Source: Bacteroidota bacterium (lineage in GTDB: Bacteria; Bacteroidota; Bacteroidia; Chitinophagales; Saprospiraceae). Taken from it: a stretch of DNA of 64,000 bases. Shown here one piece after another: positions 54,407 through 63,552 of the stretch (position 1 is its first letter; each line of letters begins with the position of its first letter). Below the pieces are notes generated by a model. That model saw nothing but the letters and a program-made list of their open reading frames with translations. It did no database searches and was not told the origin of the DNA. The stretch covers positions 48,985-112,984 of the forward strand of contig CAUJDW010000052.1 of the NCBI GenBank assembly GCA_963169455.1. The letters run 5' to 3'. The translations under genes and the position numbers were made by a program.

Positions 54407-54446
54407 CCCGGCTCATGGCGCAGGACAGGCCAACTTCCCTGCCTTT

Positions 54447-54476
54447 TTGTCACGCCCGCTGACAAGCTTTTGTCAG
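54447..54476 (+). promoter_or_regulatory. TTGTCA/TGACAA inverted-repeat operator candidate
   Basis: TTGTCA (54447-54452), TGACAA (54460-54465) and TTGTCA (54470-54475) form overlapping inverted repeats; the second pair extends to a perfect seven-base arm with a GCTT spacer (54459-54476). A further TTGTCA lies at 54520-54525. They sit 70-100 bases upstream of the sigma-54-like element, where an activator could bind. Confidence 0.35.
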
Positions 54477-54547
54477 TTTCCCCAGGGCAAGTGTCCGCAA
54501 TACGCCTTTTTGAGCAGTTTTGTCATGAAATCGCCATTCTGGCGCGC

Positions 54548-54564
54548 TTGGCATATCCCTTGAT
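54548..54564 (+). promoter_or_regulatory. Sigma-54-like promoter upstream of dnaK
   Basis: TTGGCATATCCCTTGAT matches the -24/-12 consensus TTGGCAC-N5-TTGCW: the GG is conserved, the ten-base spacing to the -12 GC position is exact, and TTG is kept, but the -12 C is A. The expected start near 54575 would leave a leader of about 41 bases. No TAnnTTTG element is seen between the DUF4249 gene and dnaK. Confidence 0.35.
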
Positions 54565-54615
54565 GTAGGGAGTGTGTCGATCATTTATTGGAACAAACAT
54601 TCAAAATTGCATAAC

Positions 54616-56520
54616 ATGGGTAAAATTATAGGTATTGACTTAGGAACGACCAACTCCTGTGTAGCGGTTATGGAGGGTAACGAACCCGTGGTTATCCCGA
54701 ATGACGAAGGGAGGAGGACGACGCCTTCCGTTGTAGCCTTCATGGATAACGGCGAACGGAAGATCGGCGACCCGGCCAAGCGCCAGGCTATTACCAACCC
54801 GCAGCGGACCGTTTCCTCCATCAAACGCTTCATGGGGCACCGCTATTCCGAAATCGCGAAGGAGGTGACCCACATTTCCTATAAGGTGGCAAAGGGGGAT
54901 AACGACACCCTGAGGGTGGAGATCGATGGCCGGATGTACACGCCGCAGGAAATTTCCGCCATGGTCCTTCAAAAAATGAAAAAGGTGGCCGAAGATTTCC
55001 TGGGTTCTCCGGTAACGGAGGCCGTAATCACGGTGCCTGCCTACTTCAACGACTCTCAGCGCCAGGCCACCAAGGAAGCCGGTGAGATCGCCGGGTTGAA
55101 GGTCCGGCGCATCATCAATGAACCTACCGCTGCGGCCCTGGCCTACGGCCTGGACAAGCGCAACAAGGATATCACAATAGCCGTCTATGACCTCGGCGGC
55201 GGCACTTTCGATATTTCCATCCTGGAACTGGGCGAAGGCGTCTTCGAAGTGAAATCCACCAACGGTGATACGCACCTCGGCGGCGACGACTTCGACCGCG
55301 TCATCATCGACCATCTGGCTGATGAATTCAAGAGCCAGGAAGGCATCGACCTGCGCAAGGACCCCATGGCCCTGCAGCGCCTCAAAGACGCCGCTGAAAA
55401 AGCGAAGATCGAATTGTCCGCTTCTTCGGAAACGGAAATCAACCTCCCATACATCACGGCTGTGGACGGGGTGCCCAAGCACCTGGTGCTGAAGCTCACC
55501 CGCGCCCGCTTCGAGCAGCTCGTCGACCACCTGGTGAGCCGCACCCTGGGGCCCTGCCAGAAGGCCCTGGAAGATGCGGGCATGAGTAAAAGCGATATCG
55601 ATGAGATCATCCTGGTCGGCGGTTCCACGCGCATACCGCGCATCCAGCAGGCCGTTGAGGAGTTCTTCGGCAAAAAGCCCAACAAAGGGGTGAACCCCGA
55701 TGAGGTGGTGGCCGTCGGCGCCGCCATTCAGGGCGGGGTGCTGAGCGGCGACGTCCAGGATGTGCTCCTGCTCGACGTCACGCCGCTCTCGCTCGGCATC
55801 GAAACCATGGGCGGGGTATATGATGTCGTCATCGAAGCCAACTCCACCATCCCGACGAAAAAGTCCAAGGTGTATTCCACGGCTTCAGACAGCCAGCCTT
55901 CCGTCGAGATCCACATCCTGCAGGGCGAGCGCCCCATGGCCCGGGACAACCGTACGGTAGGGCGCTTTATCCTGGATGGCATCCCGCCGGCCCCGCGCGG
56001 CGTGCCTCAGATCGAAGTAGGTTTCGACATCGACGCCAACGGCATCCTGCACGTGTCGGCTAAGGACAAAGGCACCGGCAAGGAGCAATCCATTCGCATC
56101 GAAGCTTCCACGGGCCTTTCCAAGGATGAGATCGAACGGATGAAGACGGAGGCGCAGGCCAATGCCGAAACGGACCGCGCCGCCCGTGAACGGGCCGAAA
56201 AGCTCAACGCCGCCGACTCGCTGATTTTTCAGACCGAGAAGCAGCTCAAGGAATACGGCGATAAAATTCCTGCCGACAAGAAAGAGGCCATCCAGTCGGC
56301 CGTCAACGACCTCAAGGAAGCCCACAAAGCCCAGGACATGGCGCGCATCGACAGCGCTACCGAGGCGCTCAACAACGCCTGGCAGGCAGCCAGCCAGGAT
56401 TTATACCAGGCCGCCCAGCAGGGCCAGGGCGGCGCCGGCGCAGGCCACGAAGAGCCTAAATCCGGCGCCGATGACGTGACGGACGTGGAATTTGAGGAAG
56501 TGGACGAGGATAAGAAGTAA
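54616..56520 (+). CDS. dnaK: Molecular chaperone DnaK (Hsp70)
   Basis: A 634-residue ATP-driven chaperone binding unfolded segments. The frame is open from 54574; the ATG at 54616 gives the canonical [21 protein letters not shown]. The nucleotide domain shows phosphate loops [10 protein letters not shown] and GGSTRIPRI. Then come the linker [19 protein letters not shown], the substrate-binding beta domain, the helical lid (about residues 505-605) and the acidic tail [15 protein letters not shown]. Full length and no anomalies. DnaJ and GrpE genes are not adjacent. It ends with a very strong terminator. Confidence 0.98.
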   Translation: MGKIIGIDLGTTNSCVAVMEGNEPVVIPNDEGRRTTPSVVAFMDNGERKIGDPAKRQAITNPQRTVSSIKRFMGHRYSEIAKEVTHISYKVAKGDNDTLRVEIDGRMYTPQEISAMVLQKMKKVAEDFLGSPVTEAVITVPAYFNDSQRQATKEAGEIAGLKVRRIINEPTAAALAYGLDKRNKDITIAVYDLGGGTFDISILELGEGVFEVKSTNGDTHLGGDDFDRVIIDHLADEFKSQEGIDLRKDPMALQRLKDAAEKAKIELSASSETEINLPYITAVDGVPKHLVLKLTRARFEQLVDHLVSRTLGPCQKALEDAGMSKSDIDEIILVGGSTRIPRIQQAVEEFFGKKPNKGVNPDEVVAVGAAIQGGVLSGDVQDVLLLDVTPLSLGIETMGGVYDVVIEANSTIPTKKSKVYSTASDSQPSVEIHILQGERPMARDNRTVGRFILDGIPPAPRGVPQIEVGFDIDANGILHVSAKDKGTGKEQSIRIEASTGLSKDEIERMKTEAQANAETDRAARERAEKLNAADSLIFQTEKQLKEYGDKIPADKKEAIQSAVNDLKEAHKAQDMARIDSATEALNNAWQAASQDLYQAAQQGQGGAGAGHEEPKSGADDVTDVEFEEVDEDKK

Positions 56521-56531
56521 AACCTTCAGGC

Positions 56532-56577
56532 AAAAAAAAGAGCCCTCTGTGCGGAATGCAGGAGGGCTCTTTTTTTT
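56532..56577 (+). terminator. Intrinsic terminator of dnaK
   Basis: GAGCCCTC (56540-56547) pairs with GAGGGCTC (56562-56569). The stem is extended by eight A before and eight T after, so it can end transcripts in both directions, serving dnaK and the convergent S46 gene. Confidence 0.92.
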
Positions 56578-56642
56578 GGAGTACTGGCGTACTGCATACG
56601 GAAATACTGGCCCCGGGAACTTTCCGGGCCAGCCTCATCGGT

Positions 56643-58805
56643 TTACCCCTTCGGGCGCACCAGTTTCATTTCTTCGACCAGATGCCCGGCGCCGGCGTAT
56701 TTATCGACGATGAAAAGGATATAGCGGACGTCCACCATGATATTGCGGCAGATGGAGGCATCGTAGTTGATATCGCTCATGGTGCCTTCCCAGACGCGGT
56801 CGAAATTCAGCCCGATGAGGTTGCCATGGGCGTCGATGGCGGGGCTGCCGGAGTTGCCGCCCGTCGTGTGGTTGGAGCCGATGAAACAAACAGGCAGCTT
56901 GCCGTCCTCGGCGTAGGAGCCGTAGTCTTTATTGCGGTATAATTCCCTCAGTTTTTCCGGCACATCGAACTCGTAGTCGCCCGGCACGTATTTCTCCATA
57001 ACCCCTTCCAGGTAAGTCATGGGCTGGTAGTGTACGGCGTCGCGGGCCTGGTAGCCGGCAACCTGGCCGTAGGTGACGCGCAGGGTGCCGTTGGCGTCGG
57101 GGTAGAAGCGCTTTTCCGGGAAAACCTCCATCTGGGCTTTCATATACTGCTGCTGGAGCAGGTCTATCTCGCTCTGGATGCGGTCGTACTCGCCCAGCAC
57201 TTTGCCTTCGCTGACTTCAGAAATGCTGCGCACCAGGGCGTATGCGTAATCTTCCTTCAGCAGTTGCACGAAAGCATCGGGCCCTGCGGAAATGGCCTGT
57301 TTCAGTGCTTCGGGTTTTACCAGTTTGGTTTTGGTAAAAACGATCCGCGCCAGCTCAGCCGGGCTCTTTCCAGCATTGACGAATTGTTCGATCGCAAATT
57401 CGGATTGGTGGGCGGGGTTGACTTCATTATAATATACTTCCATCAGGGAGGCGAAAACCAGCTGGTCTATTTCAGGGCGGTAATCTTTAAAAAAGCCGTC
57501 GAGGTAGCTCTGGATGCGGGGCATCCGGCTCTCGAGGGCCGCGGCGCCGTTGGCTTCATACTGCTTTACCACGCCATGCAGGCTGTTGGCCAGGCTGAAT
57601 AGCTCGATGTTGCGGCCGGCGATCTCGCCGATGTATTCCCGGCTTTTGGCGAAGGGCTCCTGTTCGGCGTACAGCTTTTCGAACTGGCTGAGCAGCCCGC
57701 CGTACTGTTTTTTCCATTCCGGATTGGCCTCCACCCTTTTCTGGAATTCCCGCTCGAAAGCCTTTTTGCGCCCAATGCCGTCAGTAGCTTTCACGCCCTG
57801 GCTTTCCCCGATCCATTTTTTCCAGGCGTTGGCGATGCGCGCCTGCTTGGAAGCGTACTGTATGCGCACCTGCGGGTCGCGCCGCATCTCTTCGTCGATG
57901 ATGTTCAGGCTGCGGTCCCGGATGCCGATGCGGATGGGGTTGAGGACGTCCACCCGCTGGGCTACGGCTGGCGAGGGGAGGTACTCCTCGGTGCGGCCGG
58001 GGAAGCCGAAAACCATGGTGAAATCCCCTTCCGAAACCCCGTCGAGGGAAACGGGCAGGAAGTGCCGGGGCTGAAAGGGCACGTTGTCGGGCGAATAATC
58101 CGCGGGCTTGTTATCCGGGCCTGCGTAGATGCGGAAAAGGGAGAAGTCTCCGGTGTGCCGGGGCCAGACCCAGTTGTCGGTATCGGCGCCAAACTTGCCG
58201 ATGGAAGAGGGCGGCGCGCCAACCAGGCGGATGTCGCGGTAGGTTTCGGTCACGAACAGGTAGTACTGGTTTCCTTCAAAGAAGGGGCGGATCATGACGT
58301 CCTGGTAGCTCTCTCTTGCCGCCGCGCTTTTGGCCTGCTCGGTATTCCGGCTCACCCAGGCCTGCCTTTCCTTGTAGTGCATTTCGGGCGTGACGTTTTC
58401 CAGCACCTGGGCCGTTACGTCTTCGATGCGGACGATGAAAGTTACACTAAGGCCGGGATTGGGCAGTTCCTCCTTGCGGGACATGGCCCAGAACCCGTCC
58501 TGCAGGTAGTTATTTTCGAGCGTGGAATGGGACTGTATCTGTCCGTAGCCGCAGTGGTGGTTGGTCAGCAGCAAGCCCTGCCCGGAGATGACCTCGCCGG
58601 TGCAGCCGCCGCCGAACAGCACGATGGCGTCCTTCAGGCTGCCCCGGTTGACGCTGTAGATGTCCTCGGCGCTCATCTTCATTCCCATGGCCCGCATTTC
58701 GGCTTCGTTAAGCTGTTTCAGAAGCAGGGGTATCCACATGCCTTCCGTGGCCAGGGCCAGATTGGCGATCCAGGTGATGAGTAAGATGATGAAGGTTTTT
58801 TTCAT
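56643..58805 (-). CDS. S46-family dipeptidyl peptidase, DPP11-like specificity
   Basis: A 720-residue serine exopeptidase removing dipeptides from peptide N-termini in the periplasm. The ATG at 58805 gives a signal peptide (KKTFIILLITWIANLALA); codons further upstream come from palindromic repeats. The chymotrypsin-like triad is recognisable: His in LLTNHHCGYGQIQ, and Ser652 in GGNSGSPAIDAHGNLIGLNFD. Eighteen residues after the Ser lies Arg670, the position that is Arg in DPP11 (Asp/Glu preference) and Gly in DPP7. This argues for acidic-residue specificity and fits a peptide-feeding lifestyle. Confidence 0.92.
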   Translation of the reverse strand: MKKTFIILLITWIANLALATEGMWIPLLLKQLNEAEMRAMGMKMSAEDIYSVNRGSLKDAIVLFGGGCTGEVISGQGLLLTNHHCGYGQIQSHSTLENNYLQDGFWAMSRKEELPNPGLSVTFIVRIEDVTAQVLENVTPEMHYKERQAWVSRNTEQAKSAAARESYQDVMIRPFFEGNQYYLFVTETYRDIRLVGAPPSSIGKFGADTDNWVWPRHTGDFSLFRIYAGPDNKPADYSPDNVPFQPRHFLPVSLDGVSEGDFTMVFGFPGRTEEYLPSPAVAQRVDVLNPIRIGIRDRSLNIIDEEMRRDPQVRIQYASKQARIANAWKKWIGESQGVKATDGIGRKKAFEREFQKRVEANPEWKKQYGGLLSQFEKLYAEQEPFAKSREYIGEIAGRNIELFSLANSLHGVVKQYEANGAAALESRMPRIQSYLDGFFKDYRPEIDQLVFASLMEVYYNEVNPAHQSEFAIEQFVNAGKSPAELARIVFTKTKLVKPEALKQAISAGPDAFVQLLKEDYAYALVRSISEVSEGKVLGEYDRIQSEIDLLQQQYMKAQMEVFPEKRFYPDANGTLRVTYGQVAGYQARDAVHYQPMTYLEGVMEKYVPGDYEFDVPEKLRELYRNKDYGSYAEDGKLPVCFIGSNHTTGGNSGSPAIDAHGNLIGLNFDRVWEGTMSDINYDASICRNIMVDVRYILFIVDKYAGAGHLVEEMKLVRPKG

Positions 58806-58832
58806 GGTTGCGTGTTTTTGTTTTTTCATGGG

Positions 58833-58940
58833 CCCACGACTGAAGTCGTGGGTTTTGTAGGGCCCACGACTGAAGTCGTGGGTTTCGTAGGGCCCCACGA
58901 CTGAAGTCGTGAGCCCCTAGCCCACGACTTCAGTCGTGGG
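58833..58940. repeat. Cluster of four palindromic 20-mers
   Basis: CCCACGACTGAAGTCGTGGG occurs at 58833-58852 and 58863-58882, with a variant ending GAG at 58894-58913, spaced 30-31 bases apart. A fourth copy at 58921-58940 is in the opposite orientation. Each can fold into a hairpin of about nine pairs. They lie between the S46 gene and the antiporter gene, and copy four overlaps the antiporter stop codon. They resemble REP-type elements moved by TnpA-REP enzymes, but no such gene is nearby. Confidence 0.9.
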
Positions 58941-60987
58941 GTAGGAGCGCGCCAACCTTTCGGACGATGAGCAGCAGGATGCCCAGGCTGCCCAGCAGGA
59001 GCAGCGCGCTGATTCCCCAGCCGCCGCCCAGCAGGGTGGATAGCCCCCCTGCGGTTATGCTGACGGCGCCAACGGTAAGTGCATAGGGCATTTGGGTTCG
59101 CACGTGGTCGATGTGGTTGCAGTCGGATGCAAGGGAACTGAGAATGGTCGTATCCGAAATGGGGGAGCAGTGGTCGCCCAGGACGGAGGCGCCGAGTGTC
59201 ACGGCAATGACATTGAGCAGCAGCTCCATCCTGACATCAGGTTCAATTCCCTGCGCCAGGCAGATAGCCCAGGTGGTGGGGATGGCAATGGGATAGAGGA
59301 TGGCCATCGTGCTCCAGCTCGACCCGGTGGAGAAGGAGATCAGGGCCGCCAGGATGAAAATGATGACGGGCAGTGCGTAAGGGTTGACGCTGTCCTGAAG
59401 GGCCGTGGCTAGGAAAGTCGCCGTATGCAGGGCGCCTGTCGTGGCAGCCAGCGACCATGCCATGGTCAGGATGAGCAGGGCCGGCAGCATGGATTTGAAT
59501 CCCGTGATCATAGTAGAGATGGTGTCGGCCAGGCCCATGATCCGCCCGCCGATCGTCAGCAAAACGGCGGCGGTTACTCCGGACAGGCTGGCCCACAGCA
59601 GGGCCGCATAGGAATCCGAACTGCCTATCAGCTTGCCCACCCGGACAAAAAATGAACTGCCCTCTCCCGTCAACTGCGGCATGGAATGCCAGATATCGCT
59701 CCAGCCCTGGGAATTTACCTGGAAACCGCCTTCCAGGAGTTCCGTGTAAATGTTCGCCATCCCGGTGTCGATCAGCCCGAAAATGGTGCCGATGATGACG
59801 AGGGCGACGGGAATGGCTGCGTTGTACCACTTCAGCGGAGCCCCTTTTACCGGCTCGAAGTCCTCTATGTCTTTTTCCTGGGTTTCACCCCGTTTCTGGC
59901 TCACCTCCCCCGTATTGCGGGCGCGAAGCTCGGCCTGGCGCATGCTCCCGAAGTCCCTTTTGAGAAAGATCAGCATCAGCATGAAAGATAGGGTAAGGAC
60001 AGGGTAGTAGGCGTATTTGAGCGAGGCAATGAACAGGGCGTAGGGCGTCATGCCCGAATCGAAGCCATGGAGCTGGCGGATGCCATCGTCGATATATCCG
60101 AGTTCAGCCCCGATCCAGGTGGTGATGAAAGCGATGGCGGCTACCGGCGCGGCCGTGCTGTCCACGATGTAGGCCAGCTTTTCCCGGGATATCCGGTAGC
60201 GGTCCGTGACTTTGCGCATCGTATTGCCCACGATGAGGGTGTTGGCATAGTCGTCAAAAAATATGGCGACGCCGAGCAGCCAGGCCATGAACTGGGCGCT
60301 GCGGGGGGAACGGGCATAGCGGGAAAACACCTCCACGACCCCGGCCATCCCGCCGTTGCGGGAAATGATGGCTACCATGCCGCCGATCAGCAGAGAGAAC
60401 ACCATGATGGCGAGGTGCCCGGAGTCCATAAGGGCATTGATAACGTATTCCTGGACGACGGCCAGGAAACTCATCATGAAGTAATACAGCGATTCGGCTC
60501 GCATGCCGCCGGCGATAAATGCCCCGGCCCAGACCCCGATAAAGAGCGAAACGATCACCTCCCGGAAAACGAGAGCCAGCAGGATGGCCACCAGGGGGGG
60601 CAAAACGGACAACCACATCGGGATGTGCCGCAGGCGGTAACTGCCGTCGGCCCTTTCGGAGATGTGGAACAACTTATAGGAATTTCCATTGTCGCGGATC
60701 AGCAGCAGCTTGCCTTTGGCGTCGGTTTCCAGCGGGCTCAGGGCCCGCCCGCCCTGAAAAGCCAGCTCCAGCGGCTCCCCGTTGAGTTCCAGGACGGCCA
60801 GCCCGTCGGGGGAGGCCGAGGAAAAGGCCAGTTGGCTGTCCGACGTGCTCAACTGATAATCAGTGATTTGGATTGTGTCAACCGCAGTAATCGGCCGGGG
60901 TTCGGCAATCGTAGAATCAGCCTGGGCGAAAGAATTGGCAGTTGCACAACAAAAAAGGAGAAAAGTAAAGAGGTAAACGTATTTCAT
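58930..60987 (-). CDS. NhaC-family Na+/H+ antiporter with extracytoplasmic N-domain
   Basis: A 685-residue transporter. A signal peptide (YVYLFTFLLFCCATANSFAQ) and about 90 residues outside the membrane (AVLELNGEPLELAFQGGRALSPLETDAKGKLLLIRDNGNSYKLFHI) precede roughly 12 membrane helices. Family motifs include IFFDDYANTLIVGNTMRKVTDRYRISREKLAYIVDSTAAPVAAIAFITTWIGAELGY and SFSTGSSWSTMAILYPIAIPTTW and GDHCSPISDTTILSSLAS. The extra N-domain is unusual for NhaC. The last codons (PHD, stop) are encoded by a palindromic repeat. Confidence 0.9.
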   Translation of the reverse strand: MKYVYLFTFLLFCCATANSFAQADSTIAEPRPITAVDTIQITDYQLSTSDSQLAFSSASPDGLAVLELNGEPLELAFQGGRALSPLETDAKGKLLLIRDNGNSYKLFHISERADGSYRLRHIPMWLSVLPPLVAILLALVFREVIVSLFIGVWAGAFIAGGMRAESLYYFMMSFLAVVQEYVINALMDSGHLAIMVFSLLIGGMVAIISRNGGMAGVVEVFSRYARSPRSAQFMAWLLGVAIFFDDYANTLIVGNTMRKVTDRYRISREKLAYIVDSTAAPVAAIAFITTWIGAELGYIDDGIRQLHGFDSGMTPYALFIASLKYAYYPVLTLSFMLMLIFLKRDFGSMRQAELRARNTGEVSQKRGETQEKDIEDFEPVKGAPLKWYNAAIPVALVIIGTIFGLIDTGMANIYTELLEGGFQVNSQGWSDIWHSMPQLTGEGSSFFVRVGKLIGSSDSYAALLWASLSGVTAAVLLTIGGRIMGLADTISTMITGFKSMLPALLILTMAWSLAATTGALHTATFLATALQDSVNPYALPVIIFILAALISFSTGSSWSTMAILYPIAIPTTWAICLAQGIEPDVRMELLLNVIAVTLGASVLGDHCSPISDTTILSSLASDCNHIDHVRTQMPYALTVGAVSITAGGLSTLLGGGWGISALLLLGSLGILLLIVRKVGALLPHD

Positions 60988-61079
60988 TTTGCCTTTTTAT
61001 AATTTTGATTCCAGCCGGGAACCCAGGATTCAAGGAAAGCACAATTAACGAAGATTTGAATAATTCACAAAATCACCAC

Positions 61080-63320
61080 ATGAAAAGAGCCGCCGCACTG
61101 TTCTGGCTGTCCGCCTGGGCAGCCTTATTTGTTTCCGCCCAGGATTATTACCCTCTCGACATTTCCTTCCGGGTGGGGGGGCGAACACTGGCCTTCCCCC
61201 TGGCCGGAGGCCTGAACACCCCACAGCTCAACGCGGTGGACCTCAACAACGACGGGCGCCTGGACCTCCACATTTTCGACCGCACGGGTGATGTGCAGCT
61301 CACATTCCTCAATGCCGGTGCGCCGGGTGAACTACGTTACACCTATGCACCCGATTTCGAAAAACAGTTTCCCGCCGGGCTGCTCGACTGGATGGTGCTG
61401 CGCGATTACGACGGCGACGGGGTGATGGACATCTTCGCCCAGGCCCGCTCCTTTTCCCCCTTCCAGGGCATCATCGTTTACCGCGGCTTCTACCAGGGGG
61501 GGCGCATCGCCTTCGAGCGCGTCCCCTTTGCCAATTCCGAAGACGTGCTGGATTTCACCCTTTACAATGGCCTGAAAACCCAGATTTACGTCAGCAACGT
61601 GGACTATCCGGCCATCGAAGACGTGGACTGTGACGGCGACCTGGACATCCTCACCTTCAACCCTTCGGGCGGGTACATCGAGTTTTACCAGAACCAGTCG
61701 GTAGAAGAAGGCTATGGCCGCGACAGCCTGATCTACGAGCTGGCGGACGATTGCTGGGGCGGCATTTTCGAAAGCGGCATCGACATTCAGATCGGCCTGT
61801 CTTCGGCGCCCGGCGATTGTTTTAATGTTCAGAACCAGGAAGTGGTGGAGCGCCACCCGGGTTCGACGCTGCTGGCTTTCGATGCCGACAACGATGGAGA
61901 CAAAGAGCTTGTGCTGGGCGACGTTTCCTTCAATTCCGTCAATTTCCTGCACAACGGCGGTTCCTGCGGGCAGGCCTGGATGGATGGCCAGGACCCTACC
62001 TTTCCCTCTTATAACCTACCCGTGGACTTGCCCGTTTTCCCTGCTACTTTTTACCTGGATGTCAACAACGACGGCAAAAAAGACTTCCTGGCCGCCCCCA
62101 ACGCCAACAACATTTCGGAGAATTACGAGGTGCTGTGGTACTACCAGAACGTCAACACGGCCGAACAGCCCGTTTTCGAATTCCGTCAGCAGGACCTGTT
62201 CGTCAATGACATGCTCGATTTCGGTTCCGTAGCCAACCCCGCCTTTGTGGACTACAATGCCGACGGCCTGCTGGACCTGGTGGTGGGCAACGGCGGGTAT
62301 TTCCAGGCCTTCGGCGAGCGGGATTCCCGGCTTTTCCTCTTTGAAAACGTCGGCACGGCCTCCAGCCCGGCTTTTGAGCTCGTGGACGATAACTTCCTGG
62401 AGCTGAATGTCTTCGACGATTATTACTCCTTCGTCCCGGCCTTCGGCGACCTGGATAATGACGGTGATATGGACATCCTGGTAGGGGAGACCCTGGGGCG
62501 GCTTTTTTACGCGGAGAACATCGCCGGTGCGGGCAACCCCGTGGCTTACGGCCCCTGGCAGTACAACTACATGGACATTTTCGTCGGCGCCCTCAGCGCC
62601 CCCTACATTGCCGACCTCAACCGCGACGGCCTGCCCGACCTGCTGGTGGGGGAGCGCACCGGCAACATCAACTATTTTCAAAACGTGGGCGCGCCCTCCG
62701 AGCCCATGTTTCTCCCAAATTCCGAGCAGGCGCCCAATGTTTTCGCCCTTGGCAACATCAATACCGCCGTGCCCGGCGCGATTACCGGCTACAGTTCCCC
62801 CATCGTGTTGGACCAGGAGGGTGAATATGTGCTCATAACAGGTACAGAGGTTGGCCAACTGGAGTTTTACAACGGCATAGAAGGCAACCTTTCCGGAACC
62901 TTTAACCTCGTCACGGATAAAATGGGCGGCATACGCACCGGCCGCCGCAGCCGGGCGGCTATCGCGGACATCGACAACGACGGCAAGCTGGAAATGATCG
63001 TGGGCAACGAGCGCGGCGGCTTGTCCGGTTTCCAGACCAACCTTTTCCTCGACAGCACCTCCCCGGCCAAAGCGGCAGGCCGCGGGCCGGAGGTGGTGCT
63101 ATTCCCCAACCCGGCCCGGGAAATGGTGACGATTCAGCTAGGCATCCCGGGGGAGAAACGGCTGGAGCTTTACAACCTCGCCGGCCAGTTGGTGTTGGCC
63201 CGGCAGTGGGAGGGGGAGGAATTAGTCGTGCCCACTGCGGCATTGCCGGAAGGGGTGTATTGGGTGAAGGTGGTTGCAGCGGGCGTGGTTGCTGCCGGGA
63301 AGTTGGTGGTGCGGCGTTGA
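61080..63320 (+). CDS. T9SS-secreted FG-GAP/VCBS repeat protein
   Basis: A 746-residue surface protein. The ATG at 61080 gives a signal peptide (KRAAALFWLSAWAALFVSA); the longer TTG start at 61005 is unlikely. It holds about nine calcium-loop repeats of the DxDxDG kind, for example DLNNDGRLDLHIFDRTG, DYDGDGVMDIFAQ, DVDCDGDLDILTF, DLDNDGDMDILVGE and DIDNDGKLEMIVGN, the integrin-like FG-GAP propeller. The last 75 residues are a type IX sorting domain (VVLFPNPAREMVTIQL, LYNLAGQLV, LPEGVYWVKVV). A cell-surface, calcium-stabilised binding role is inferred. Confidence 0.88.
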   Translation: MKRAAALFWLSAWAALFVSAQDYYPLDISFRVGGRTLAFPLAGGLNTPQLNAVDLNNDGRLDLHIFDRTGDVQLTFLNAGAPGELRYTYAPDFEKQFPAGLLDWMVLRDYDGDGVMDIFAQARSFSPFQGIIVYRGFYQGGRIAFERVPFANSEDVLDFTLYNGLKTQIYVSNVDYPAIEDVDCDGDLDILTFNPSGGYIEFYQNQSVEEGYGRDSLIYELADDCWGGIFESGIDIQIGLSSAPGDCFNVQNQEVVERHPGSTLLAFDADNDGDKELVLGDVSFNSVNFLHNGGSCGQAWMDGQDPTFPSYNLPVDLPVFPATFYLDVNNDGKKDFLAAPNANNISENYEVLWYYQNVNTAEQPVFEFRQQDLFVNDMLDFGSVANPAFVDYNADGLLDLVVGNGGYFQAFGERDSRLFLFENVGTASSPAFELVDDNFLELNVFDDYYSFVPAFGDLDNDGDMDILVGETLGRLFYAENIAGAGNPVAYGPWQYNYMDIFVGALSAPYIADLNRDGLPDLLVGERTGNINYFQNVGAPSEPMFLPNSEQAPNVFALGNINTAVPGAITGYSSPIVLDQEGEYVLITGTEVGQLEFYNGIEGNLSGTFNLVTDKMGGIRTGRRSRAAIADIDNDGKLEMIVGNERGGLSGFQTNLFLDSTSPAKAAGRGPEVVLFPNPAREMVTIQLGIPGEKRLELYNLAGQLVLARQWEGEELVVPTAALPEGVYWVKVVAAGVVAAGKLVVRR

Positions 63321-63330
63321 TTATGGGGTC

Positions 63331-63345
63331 AAACTTCGGAAGTTT
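63331..63345. repeat. Palindrome AAACTTC-G-GAAGTTT
   Basis: A perfect 15-base palindrome 11 bases after the stop of the FG-GAP gene. Eleven of its bases (AACTTCGGAAG) recur near 885 in the noncoding DNA at the other end of the window. Confidence 0.5.
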
Positions 63346-63552
63346 AGCCAGGTGATACCCGGGTAAAATTCGAGCCGCCTAGAAACCCTGGCAAAATCAA
63401 GGCTTCTATCGGTAGGGCTGAGGATTTGACACAGTTATTTGAAAACTCCCGGTTTCTTAGTGCGAGCTGGCTCCTTTTCTAAGAAGCCCCCACTTCGCGC
63501 CTCCTTTCCACCCCCCGTCATCTGCTGAATTGACGGTAGTACACCGGAGGCA

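Noticed and set aside
54616..56520. dnaK as part of a dnaK-dnaJ-grpE cluster
   Set aside because: Neither dnaJ nor grpE is next to it; the neighbours are a DUF4249 lipoprotein and an S46 peptidase.
58833..58940. CRISPR array
   Set aside because: The units are perfect palindromes in mixed orientation with gaps of about 10 bases, and there are no cas genes.
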